Positions 1-9,700 of a stretch of 25,344 bases of DNA are shown piece by piece. Position 1 is the first letter of the stretch; each line of letters opens with the position of its first letter. This stretch comes from Paraphysomonas bandaiensis (Eukaryota > Chrysophyceae). Location: assembly GCA_965644295.1 (NCBI GenBank), contig CBFFRP010000250.1:1-25344 (forward strand), in the 5' to 3' direction. The notes beneath the pieces were generated by a model that saw only the letters and a program-made list of their open reading frames with translations, did not search any database and was not told where the DNA came from. Made by a program: the position numbers and the translations under genes.

Positions 1-79
1 CAATGGCTTCGTCGGTGGTCATTGTCAACTGTAGTGTCGTGTCGTGTGGACACACTAATTATTCTCCTGCACTGTATAA

Positions 80-418
80 GTGGCGACACACAAGGGAAGC
101 CTCTTTTCAGTTAGCCGAAAGAATCGACCTGATCAGGGTTCAGCTGTATCCGCCTCAAACATCGCACTTTCTGCATCACTTCTGGAAACTGTTCGATGCG
201 CTATATCATCTGTTCTGCCATCGTCGATTGACTTTGATGATCAGGATAGTTTGGTTTCGCTAGGTATTGACTCTTTAGGTGTGCTGCAGGTGCGTAACGA
301 GCTATCAAGGGAGTTTGGAGGAATTGATCTTCCGTCGGCTCTTGTCTTTGAATATCCTACTGTGGCGAGTGTCGCATCTTGCATTCAGCAGTTGCAGCTG
401 GGTTCGCAAAAGGGGTAG
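80..418 (+). other. Acyl carrier protein domain, PKS type
   Basis: The open frame carries LGIDSLGVLQVRNEL followed by an FEYPT-type segment, the standard helix II and III signature of PKS acyl carrier proteins. The phosphopantetheine serine of GIDSL is the codon at 272-274. The GIDSLG form and the LPSALVFEYPT tail resemble polyketide synthase ACPs more than NRPS carriers (LGGxS), so a PKS module probably lies upstream, outside the window. The frame closes with a TAG at 416-418, and the following condensation domain is in another frame, with the break near the AAAAGGGG run at about 407-414. It acts by holding the acyl chain that the next condensation domain would transfer. Confidence 0.8.
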
Positions 419-429
419 ACGAAAATCCC

Positions 430-1915
430 GTGCAAACTCTCTGCTGCTGGAATTGCAACAACACAATAGGAAAGTTACATTTGATATGCCCAAGGAATAT
501 GAAGCGATGGCTTCTGCAACTCGTATGCAACAAGCGATGCTATTTCATTACATGTCAGACCCTTCTAGTGGGACATTCCTTGAAACGTTTTCATGGTACA
601 TCACTTCTGATGGTAGGATGAATCGCGTTAAGTTTGATGTTGCTGCGTTTCGTAACGCTTGGGTTGACACTATTATTGACCACGCCTCTCTGAGATCGTC
701 TTTTGATATGGAAGCATCCCCGCCAATAACTTGTGTGGAAGCCACATGTAATCGGCCTCAACAAGTCACAATATGAGGCTCAATATTCGTGGTTTGAATT
801 CTCATCTACAGTGTCTAATAGTAAGGATGGACCGTAAAATCAAAAATACAGGAGCATCGGCGATCAGGATGTGTGCATCCGGGAGATCCACTGTCGTTTA
901 AAGTCAGCTTGGTGAAATTGTCACAGAGTCAAACGGTAGAGTATGCACCTGATATTTTCTGTGCACCATGCCATAGTGGACGGTTGGTCGATACGCAATT
1001 TATTGCACTGTTTACGTGATAACTACACGCGATACGCCAGTGTACAAGGCCACTACCTCGATGAGCAATGTCAGCTGTTTCCATCATTCGAAGCCTATGC
1101 AATGTATGAAAATAGCTTGTTGGAATTTCCGGAAGCCCACGATCTGGATCTTCTTAAAGCGTTTTGGAGTAATAGTTTGAGAGGATGGAAGATACCGAAT
1201 GTATTTAATAATATGCTCCCTCTTATGATTAATACTTGATGAAGAAGTTATGCGCTGCGCTAAGTACTTGTCATCAGATTTGCTTATTGTATGCAGAAAA
1301 GCAGCTAGTCTAGTTGGTGTGACATTGGCATCTTTTTTCATGCATCATGGTCAGTGGTGTACAACTCATGGTTACGTTAGGACTTGGACACACCAGAGTT
1401 TTATACGGCTGCACTGCCACAGGACGATCGGCCGCGGTACAAGACCTAGGAGAAATAATTGGTCCTGTCATAAATACGTTCCCTGTTCGGCTGACGTGGG
1501 ACAATGATGAAAATGTGAAGTCATTCTTGGCAAGAGTTCACAAGCACCTACTGGATTGCATAAAGCATGAGAATCTTCCCTTTAACAGAGATTCAAAGGT
1601 TGACATCTACCCCTGTCAAAGGGTCTTTGTTTCCTGTAGTTTTTGATTATCAGCATGAGCAGCTTTTCAATTGTGAATTTGTGTGATCTTTATATTAAAA
1701 ATGACTCCTTGATCGATCGCATTGGTTGCCCACTTTCAGTCAGAACTGTTGTTGGGAGTGAGTCTGCGCAATTGATTGCAACTTCAGAATGTTTGAATAT
1801 AACTCGTCCTTCCTTGAAGGATTACTTTGTTCAGTGGAAATGTCGCTTCAGGCTCTTGCGTCCTGCATCGATTCAGATGATGGCCTTAAAACGACAATGC
1901 AGGACTTTGAGCGAA
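430..1915 (+). other. Condensation (C) domain, frameshifted
   Basis: Successive frames give the normal order of a C domain. An N-terminal TRMQQAMLFHYMS block lies at about 510-560, and a PLSFKVSL strand sits before the core. The catalytic motif HHAIVDG is at 964-984, with the second His and the Asp intact. GVTLASFF follows near 1315-1340, and GEIIGPVINTFPVRL near 1450-1495, which corresponds to the late GxxINTxPxR motif. A closing SFLEGLLCSVEMSLQAL helix lies near 1805-1855. At least four frame changes interrupt it, at about 770-935, 1240-1250, 1345 and 1650-1790. The intact HHxxxDG core suggests a condensing, LCL-like domain that would join the ACP-bound acyl chain to an aminoacyl carrier. 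The subtype was not determined. Confidence 0.75.
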
Positions 1916-1989
1916 AAGTTTCTAGAAAGCTCATACCACTCCCCATTACCCACGACTTCCCAATCCTATACTTCCTGAGCGTCAGGTTG

Positions 1990-2215
1990 CAACGGGAGTC
2001 AAACATTGTACCCGGGTTGAATTGGTAAAGGCAATTGCTGGGACTCAGTTCACAAGGGCCTTATCTAATTGTTCTTATTATAAGTTGGAGTCCTTGAATT
2101 CGTGTATGTTGAGCGCCTTTTTAGTTGCAGTTAAACGCCACAGTAGCTCATCACTCTTCTCCATCGATTTTCTGATAAGGCATCATCCAGCCAGCACATT
2201 ACATTTAGTTTACAC
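1990..2215 (+). other. Probable carrier (T) domain remnant
   Basis: Between the C domain and the thioesterase, one frame reads LESLNSCMLSAFLVAVKRH, then after a small slip FSIDFLIRHHPASTLHLVY. The spacing and the I-D-FLIRHP-STL end resemble a carrier domain (DSLSAFxL...F.I...FxxPTLxxLA). The serine motif is not cleanly preserved, because the sequence has SLNSCMLSAF where LxLDSLSAF would be expected. The assignment rests on position (C - ? - TE) and on weak similarity only. No adenylation domain lies between this C domain and this carrier, so it would need loading in trans if it is real. Confidence 0.4.
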
Positions 2216-2399
2216 TCGAAGCTATCATGGTATGAGATGACCTTATTGGATGTCTTAAAACAGAGCGAGCTGGAGGAGCAACTTGCTATGAATAGGATAA
2301 ATATTTCTTCTGTGAAAAATCGTCAGAGATGTGTAATGTGGTATTCTGTGAATGGTCCAGTAACAACGAAGGTAATTACTTAGCCGGGGGCGTAAAAAA

Positions 2400-3180
2400 G
2401 GAAAATGACCCTGTTCTGTTTCCACACTGCTGGTGGAAGCTCTGCTCAATTCACGGGTTGGAAAGACGTGCTAACCAACATGGCCCAATGCAATGACGCA
2501 ACGAGTGTGTGGAATGTTGAGCTCGTTAGTGTCGATCTCCCTGGTCACGGCACGAAACTTTCTGAACCTGTTATGAAGGACTTATCTAGTATTGTAAACC
2601 ACTTGTTGATTTCATTGCGAGAAATGCTGTGGACAGAATCGGGGCATCCTAATCATTTTTGTTTCCTCGGATATTCGATGGGTGCTCTTGTAGCTCTATG
2701 CGAGCTTGCTCTTGCCGTGACAAAAAGCTTACGGTACTGGTCCTGACCACATATTTGCACTTCGCTGAAGCAGCCCCGATGCACATCAAATCTCGATGCG
2801 GACCCCTTTGGCTGACACAGGGTCTCTGATGAAGGATCTCACCAACCAGGGCTGGTATTCTAAAGATTTTCTTGACCTTTCTACTTCTGATGCTGAATTT
2901 TTCCTTACCACTGCACGGGCTGATTTACTGGTAGGAGAGCACTTATGTGTGGGATCCGGACAGCGCACAACAGTTGCATTGTCCTGTGACTGTTTTCTAT
3001 GGATGCGATGACACCACCCTAGTAGGACGAAGTGATATTGGTGAAGAAGCTGTATGGCATTGGAAAAAAGCGTCTGCTGGAGCATTCAACGTTCACGCCG
3101 TCCCTGGTGGGCATATGATCATGGACAGCGAAAGTAATAAAAAGTTCGTACTTGAGGAAGTATATTGTTCTATCAACCGT
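2400..3180 (+). other. Thioesterase domain 1 (alpha/beta hydrolase, SrfA-D-like)
   Basis: The first frame starts LFCFHTAGGSSAQF (usual FxxAGGS oxyanion segment). It continues to VDLPGHG and then FLGYSMGALVALCEL, with the nucleophile serine at 2675-2677. After two frame changes near 2745 and 2945 the rest follows: DAEFFLTTARADLLVGE, then CPVTVFYGCDD (acid) and VPGGHMIMD (histidine codon 3112-3114). These are the catalytic triad and the charged lid-side segment of stand-alone or type II-like thioesterases that release or edit carrier-bound chains. It follows a probable carrier, so it could be a terminal TE. However, its frame runs without a stop into the condensation stub, so it would be internal in the chain. 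An internal TE followed by more modules is unusual. Confidence 0.75.
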
Positions 3181-3440
3181 ATTGACATCCATCCTGATGA
3201 AATATTTGCTAATTACTTAGTTTGCAATGTCATTCATGCGTCCCAGGATAAATTCACCTGCAAGCTATCTTTTTCTGATAAACTGGATACAACTGTAATT
3301 GAGAGCATTCACAAGACGTACTCTGCGATGCTTGATTTGGTTTGCTCGGATGACCCCCAGGTGTGGAAGAACCCTGTGTCCGAAGCAATCGCTCCCCTCC
3401 ATCGCCTGTGCCTGTTTCACCTCCATGTCCTCTCAGCAAA
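3181..3440 (+). other. Orphan C-terminal stub of a condensation/Cy domain
   Basis: Directly after the thioesterase, in the same frame, come about 60 residues reading CKLSFSDKLDTTVIESIHK, TYSAML and then DDPQVW. This is the closing helix and linker of a condensation or heterocyclization domain, as seen at the end of the Cy domain near 6760-6850. The preceding ~400 residues of such a domain, including any active-site motif, are absent. From 3310 onward the DNA is nearly identical to 6786 onward. The stub could result from an intragenic deletion or from a collapsed assembly between paralogous modules. Confidence 0.6.
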
Positions 3441-4868
3441 GATCTCATGTGACGAAGGGTTTATTCGTGTGTATGTAAGACTGCGACGAATTGTGATATT
3501 ATGCCTGCGGTTGTAAGTTACGATGAGTTGGGTGAGAGAGAGATGTCGTTATGTACTCTGATATGCAGCGATATGCTACGATAGTAGCTAGTGAATTGCT
3601 CAATAAAGTGCCTCTCTTTGATTGAGTCAAGCGTGGTGGCAGTTTTGATGGATATGGTTGGGGAACAAGTTGTAGCTGTACTGGGTGTGCATATGGCTCA
3701 ATGTGTCTATCTTCCTATGGATAGTCGTTCGTGGCCGGAGCATCGTGTTACTCAGGTTCTGGACCTTAGCAAGTGCGCAGCAAGCCGTGACTCAGTCTCG
3801 TGTATCATGTCGTCCTGTCAGTGGCTTAACGAAATTAGCATTCCAGTCATGGATGTGAACTCAGTAATAACTCGGCATGGGAAGCACCACACACCTGATG
3901 TAGATTCAGTTCTGTGTCGTAGAAAACGAGTAGATCCAACTGACCTTGCGTATCTAATTTACACCTCCGGTTCTACGGGTGTACCGAAGGGTGTGTGCTG
4001 CCACCACCAGGGAGCTGTGGAATACTATTGCGGATTTGAATGAGCGATTTTCGGTGACATCGTCAGATAGGGTGTTTGGCTTGTCATCATTAAGTTTCTG
4101 ATTTGTCGGTGTATGATATATTCGGCTTGCTCTCCGCCGGCGGCACGGTCGTGCTCCTCTGTCTAATTGTATACACCCCCCAGATCCTGAAGAATGGATA
4201 GGGATTCTGACAGCAGAGATGATTACAATATGGGACACTGTTCCAGCTTTCATGGAGTTGATGGTGACACACTGGTGAGTATTCAAATACCAGCTCCCTG
4301 CTAGCTTGCGTCTGGTATATGAGTGGAGACTGGATTCCGTTGTCTCTTCCAACGTATACGTGCCGTGTCTGCATGTCCCGATATTCGCATCATTAGTATG
4401 GGCGGGGCGACAGAAGCGGCAATATGGTCGAATATGTTTGAGCTGAGTAAAGAGGGATCTGGAATACCACCGGGGTGGTCCAGTATACCGTATGGTCGAC
4501 CACTCCGCAACCAAACAATGTATGTTCTCAATGAGGAACTGGACAACTGTGAATCATGGGTGACTGGTGGTATCTATATTGGTGGGGCAGGTGTAGCAAA
4601 AGGATATTATAATAACCCCGAGAGGACTCGATACCAGTTCATTGTGCACCCGCGAACTGGTGAGTCGCTGTTTCGCATTGGCGATTTGGGCCGTGTGCGT
4701 CCCTGTGGAAATATAGAGATATTGGGGCGTGAGGATTCACAGGTCAAGGTGTAAATGGGTTCCGCATAGAGCTAGGTGAGATCGAGCGTGTGCTGATGAA
4801 GGGATGTTGAGTATCATCGGCTGCGTTGACAGTGCATCATAATGCCCTGGGTGTGCGTATCTCGTATT
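3310..4868 (+). repeat. Near-identical A-domain block, copy 1
   Basis: This 1559-nt block aligns end to end with 6786-8335 (1550 nt). By eye I count 16 length-changing differences of 1-2 nt, netting +9 nt, which matches the length difference. There are also four isolated substitutions and three short mismatch clusters. Homology upstream and downstream is recognisable only at the protein level, so the borders of near-identity are sharp. Confidence 0.9.
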
Positions 4869-5040
4869 AAATGATTATGGTGATGATTATTCCGCCCCAC
4901 ATGACGACATTATTGTAAGTCTTCGTGGTCTGTGTAAGGATTCATTAACCGACTATATGATTCCGCGGTATTTTATGTGTTTGGATGAACTTCCCCTCAG
5001 TTCAAACGGAAAAGTGGAGAGAAGTCGTTTGCCGACAATC
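3430..5040 (+). other. Adenylation (A) domain 1, frameshifted twin copy
   Basis: Frames together give the full A-domain series. A2-like AQCVYLPMDSRSWPEHRV is at about 3690-3745, and A3 LIYTSGSTGVPKG at about 3954-3993. A4 is disrupted near 4098-4125, where the intact copy reads FDLSVYDIFG. A5 GGATEAAIWSN is at about 4400-4435, A7 LFRIGDLGR at about 4669-4695, A8 near 4725-4795, and A10 SNGKVERSRLP at about 5002-5034. The A7 motif has Ile where the second copy has the usual Thr (FRTGD). Up to 4868 it is almost identical to 6786-8335, and the last ~150 nt are a diverged paralogue. The domain would activate an amino acid as an adenylate. By its twin, the pocket looks Cys-like. As written the reading frame cannot be translated through. 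Confidence 0.85.
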
Positions 5041-5059
5041 ACTGATGCGGAGACTTGCT

Positions 5060-5345
5060 ATGACGATAGTATTGCGGACGTCGATTCTGAAGCATATTTC
5101 TCCCGCAATCCATTGGCAAGAGCATTACGCAATGTATGGGCAGAAATTTTGCATTGATTTTGTCTCTATACTTCCGGTTTCTAATTTCTTTTCCTTGGTG
5201 GGGACTCCTTATACCAATGCAAGTAGTGTCGCATGCTCGAAAGAGAGGAATCGTTGTCACAGTACCTCAGATATTCAACAATCCTACTATCAAGTCGCTT
5301 GTTGGTGTTGCCACGTCGGCAGCGTCATCTGGTCCCACTGTTCTG
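5060..5345 (+). other. Peptidyl carrier (T) domain 1, frameshifted
   Basis: The frame of the A10 motif continues as LARALRNVWAEILH. Then FFSLGGDS (LGGDS at 5194-5208, serine codon 5206-5208) appears, and after a one-base slip IPMQVVSHARKRGIVV and IFNNPTIKSL. This is a typical NRPS carrier with DxFFxLGGDS and a FxxPTI tail. At least two frame changes break it. It would carry the amino acid loaded by A domain 1 and pass it to the following Cy domain. Confidence 0.75.
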
Positions 5346-5389
5346 GGGACGAGTAGTGATAAGTCAAGCGGTAAACCTATTTTTGAGAT

Positions 5390-6785
5390 AAAACCTGGAA
5401 AGCATAGTATGCTCAACGCTTATCCACTTATCGGTATCAATAAGGCTCACTTTGTCGGTCTACACACATCTTCTTATTCCCAGAAAGGCATTGCGCCCCA
5501 GATTTATTTCGAATGGGTTATGGGTGCGGAGGATGGGGGCTCTGATCCTGGACCTGGTAGATGTGCATACACTCGAGGAAGCTGTTACCCTTTTCGTGGG
5601 AAGGCATCCCCATTTCCGATCCTATGTGCTTCCAAGTGGACAAATGATGATGGATTAATTTTTGTCCAAAGTATAAGGTGTCCACATGTTGCACCGTGGA
5701 CTGGAGATGCTGCTGCTGCGGAGGCTAGTGCTCTAGAAACGCGGAGAGCTGACATGACTGCCAATGGGCCGAATGTGTACAAATGGCCGCTCTTTGATTT
5801 TCGTGTCACGCATATTGGCCCCACCACGTCTGTTATCCACGTCACAGTTTCATTATTCCTAATGGTCGCAATGGGAGATCTCATGTTCCGCCAGGAACTG
5901 TCAACCATATACAGAGCAGCTCTGTCTTGTGTGAGACAGGAAAAGCTGGGCGCGCTCACGGCGGCAAAGCTATCGTAAGAAGGAATTACCAGCTCCTTCA
6001 GAGGCTAATGTTCGCTGATTACTCCCACGCCATTGAGGAGTCCTTTACCCCTCTCAACAGAGTACATGCGTGCAAAAGAATTTTGGCTTGGGGAGATTGT
6101 CTACGCCTCCCTTCGGGGCCTGATTTGCCTTCTCTTTTCAGTGATAGCACCTAACTCAATTGTCTGACTCTGGAAAGTTTTGTAATTGGCACAGGTGGCT
6201 GTCAGTGGATGAATGGAATAACGCGGAAAGCTAATTGTGCCGCTCATTCAGTAACCATCCCTGCAATGTTGCTTGCTGTCTATTCGCTAACTATTGCCCA
6301 TTGGTCAAGGACAAAAAAGGTTTTTGCTAAATATTTTACAGTGTCTGAGACACCAGGTGCACCCCGATGTGAATAAGACTGTTGGCAACTGTAGTTCGAC
6401 CATACTGTGTGACATTGATATGACCCGAAAGAGCACAGACGAACCATTGTCTTTTCTTGTGGCCATCCAACGTGTTGCCAAAGAACTCTCTCAGAATCTA
6501 GAGCATGCATGCATGAGTGGCGTAGAGGTTATGCAAGAGCTAAATAGAGTTCAGGGTAAAACGTTTCAGGCGGTAGCCCCATTCATTTTCACAACTCCGA
6601 TTGGCGTCGAACAGGGAAATCAGCAAGTGTCGTCAAGAAATTGGATGTTCAAAGAGAGATTCTTCTCTGAAAGAGTACCTCATACGGCCTGTGTCAATGC
6701 AATTAAATCAGACCCCGCCGGTACAGCATGTGCTTCCATGGATATAGTAGAGGGAACTTTTCCAGATGAAGTAGTTCATGGGATG
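5390..6785 (+). other. Heterocyclization (Cy) domain
   Basis: The start AYPLIGINKAHFVG, then IAPQIYFEWVM and LDLVDVHTLEEAVTLFVGRHPHFR, match the opening of Cy domains (YPLTxxQxAYWxGR; RHxMLR). Further blocks are RRADMTANGPNVYKWPLFDF near 5740-5800, IHVTVSLFLM near 5836-5865, and LPSGPDLPSLF near 6108-6140. AMLLAVYSLTIAHWSR is near 6263-6310, HPDVNKTVGNCSS near 6362-6400, and SGVEVMQELNR near 6514-6545. FIFTTPIG corresponds to the PVVFTS motif. The C-terminal half (from about 6320) is in the open downstream frame; the front half is frameshifted. Cy domains condense and cyclise Cys/Ser/Thr into thiazolines or oxazolines. The aspartates of the usual DxxxxD motif are not visible here: Ser and Val occupy those positions in the written frame. 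Confidence 0.75.
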
Positions 6786-9700
6786 CACAAGACGTACTCT
6801 GCGATGCTTGATTTGGTTTGCTCGGATGACCCCCAGGTGTGGAAGAACCCTGTGTCCGAAGCAATCGCTCCCCCTCCATCACCTGTGCCTGTTTCACCTC
6901 CATGTCCTCTCAGCAAAGATCTCATGCACGAAGGGTTTATTCGTGTATGTAAGACTGCGACGAATTGTGATATTATGCCTGCGGTTGTAAGTTACGATGA
7001 GTTGGGTGAGAGAGATGTCGTTATGTACTCTGATATGCAGCGATATGCTACGATAGTAGCTAGTGAATTGCTCAATAAAGTGCCTTCTTTGATTGAGTCA
7101 AGCGTGGTGGCAGTTTTGATGGATAAGGGTTGGGAACAAGTTGTAGCTGTACTGGGTGTGCATATGGCTCAATGTGTCTATCTTCCTATGGATAGTCGTT
7201 CGTGGCCGGAGCATCGTGTTACTCAGGTTCTGGACCTTAGCAAGTGCGCAGCAGTTTTGACTCAGTCTCGTGTACTGTCGTCCTGTCAGTGGCTTAACGA
7301 AATTAGCATTCCAGTCATGGATGTGAACTCAGTAATAACTCGGCATGGGAAGCACCACACACCTGATGTAGATTCAGTTCTGTGTCGTAGAAAACGAGTA
7401 GATCCAACTGACCTTGCGTATCTAATTTACACCTCCGGTTCTACGGGTGTACCGAAGGGTGTGTGCTGCCACCACCAGGGAGCTGTGAATACTATTGCGG
7501 ATTTGAATGAGCGATTTTCGGTGACATCGTCAGATAGGGTGTTTGGCTTGTCATCATTAAGTTTCGATTTGTCGGTGTATGATATATTCGGCTTGCTCTC
7601 CGCCGGCGGCACGGTCGTGCTCCCTTCGTCTAATTGTATACACCCCCCAGATCCTGAAGAATGGATAGGGATTCTGACAGCAGAGATGATTACAATATGG
7701 GACACTGTTCCAGCTTTCATGGAGTTGATGGTGACACACTGTGAGTATTCAAATACTCAGCTCCCTGCTAGCTTGCGTCTGGTATATATGAGTGGAGACT
7801 GGATTCCGTTGTCTCTTCCAAATCGTATACGTGCCGTGTCTGCATGTCCCGATATTCGCATCATTAGTATGGGCGGGGCGACAGAAGCGGCAATATGGTC
7901 GAATATGTTTGAGCTGAGTAAAGAGGGATCTGGAATACCACCGGGGTGGTCCAGCATACCGTATGGTCGACCACTCCGCAACCAAACAATGTATGTTCTC
8001 AATGAGGAACTGGACAACTGTGAATCATGGGTGACTGGTGGTATCTATATTGGTGGGGCAGGTGTAGCAAAAGGATATTATAATAACCCCGAGAGGACTC
8101 GATACCAGTTCATTGTGCACCCGCGAACTGGCGAGTCGCTGTTTCGCACTGGCGATTTGGGCCGTGTGCGTCCCTGTGGAAATATAGAGATATTGGGGCG
8201 TGAGGATTCACAGGTCAAGGTAAATGGGTTCCGCATAGAGCTAGGTGAGATCGAGCGTGTGCTGATGAAGGACAAGCGAGTATCATCGGCTGCGTTGACA
8301 GTGCATCATAATGCCCTGTGTGCGTATCTCGTATTGAGTGACATGAATGGATCTGTAGATATAGAGGGTAGCAGCGATTATAGTGATGCTAGTCATGATG
8401 AGGTGTTTCAGAATTTGCGAGAGTTATGTCAAGATACACTTACTGACTATATGATTCCACGCCATTTTGTTGTATTAGATGAGATACCACTCAGTGCCAA
8501 CGGAAAGGTAGAACGAAGTCGACTTCCTCTTCCAGATGCAGTGTCCTCTGCATTTTTATCATCATCCATCCTTGATTCTAAAAAAGTTGATCCTTCGTCG
8601 AGATTAGAGGCTGCCATTGTGGAATCGTTTGCTGCTGTGTTGCAAATGGAAGAATCTCAAATATGCTGCCAAAGTGACTCGTTTTTCGCCCTAGGGGGGA
8701 ATTCTGTTTCGGCAATTCAGTTGTTATTCCGGATACGGAGTGATAGTGGAGAGTCTATTAGTGTTCAGGAGCTATTCGCTGCGCCCACTGTATGTGGTAT
8801 TGCAGCAACCATCTCTGCTAGAAGCGCGAAGACATCTCAAAATGGCGCGCAGGTCATAGAAAGTGATGGTTACGAGATCATTTGCCTGCAGGCAGGGTCT
8901 TCTGACGAAGTTCCTCTTCTTCTCTTTAATCCTGCAGGCGCAACTGGACTCTGGTAAGTTTGATAGTGGAAAATACCATATTGCTCTAAAGTGTATTCAC
9001 AGTTACTCTGACTTGTCCGAGCATCTAGATGGGAAGTATCCCGTCTACTGTCTCGATGACGGGGCGATTCTGAAGAATGTTGAGCGTAATGAATCCAGTA
9101 TTGATGCAGTGGCCGAAAAATGCCTACCTCTCGTTGTCAAATTTGCAAGTGCATACGGGTGTGTTTTATCAGGTAGAAATTCGCCCGATAGTGCAGTGAA
9201 AAAGGTAGTTCTAGGCGGATGGTCGTATGGTGGGGTCGTGGCTACAGTTGTGGCTGAAAAACTCTCCAGCACACCCACTCTCACGCGTTACAATGTGGAC
9301 GACGCGTGTTCTTTGGAAATAGCGGGGATAGTACTTTTTGATGCTCCTCTACGGAATGGTTCTTCAAATCTGAATGATATGCAAAGTGCAGACGAAAATG
9401 CTACTGCTGATGATGTGAGGTCTTGGATAAACCAATTCCATGGGCAAAGTGAGGAACTTTCTACTGAGAAAACGGTTGCCTCACATTTTTCCTACTGCAC
9501 ATCACTCTTGCGAAGGTTTTATGAACGCCAAAAGCGTGAGCGTCCCCTGTTATCGTGTCCTGTGCTTGATATTAGAGCTTCGCAATCGACATATAACTGT
9601 AGTGTTGAAGATGTGGAGGAAGTTTCATCCGGCGTTATCAGCACACACAAAACTGCAGGCAGTCACTTTACCATGTTATTTGGAAAAAACACTGCAGGGG

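Larger units (their letters stand above)
1..6320 (+). pseudogene. Frameshifted 5' part of hybrid PKS/NRPS megasynthase
   Basis: Readable blocks of carrier, condensation, thioesterase, adenylation, carrier and heterocyclization domains follow each other on the plus strand but switch frame many times. The order is ACP (80-418), C (430-1915), probable T (1990-2215), TE (2400-3180), condensation stub (3181-3440), A (3430-5040), T (5060-5345) and the front of a Cy domain (5390-6320). No start codon is visible and the protein evidently begins left of the window. Several breaks lie at homopolymers, for example A6-GG-T5 near 6310-6325. Splice sites of the ~50-nt type used elsewhere in the window do not explain the breaks I checked. 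Either this is a decaying gene or the consensus contains uncorrected indels; the indel-rich comparison of the two A domains favours the second. The domain calls are secure; the broken state of the real gene is not. Confidence 0.8.

Noticed and set aside
5585-5959. Minus-strand open frame across the Cy domain
   Set aside because: The plus strand carries recognisable Cy motifs over the same DNA; the minus-strand translation has no homology.
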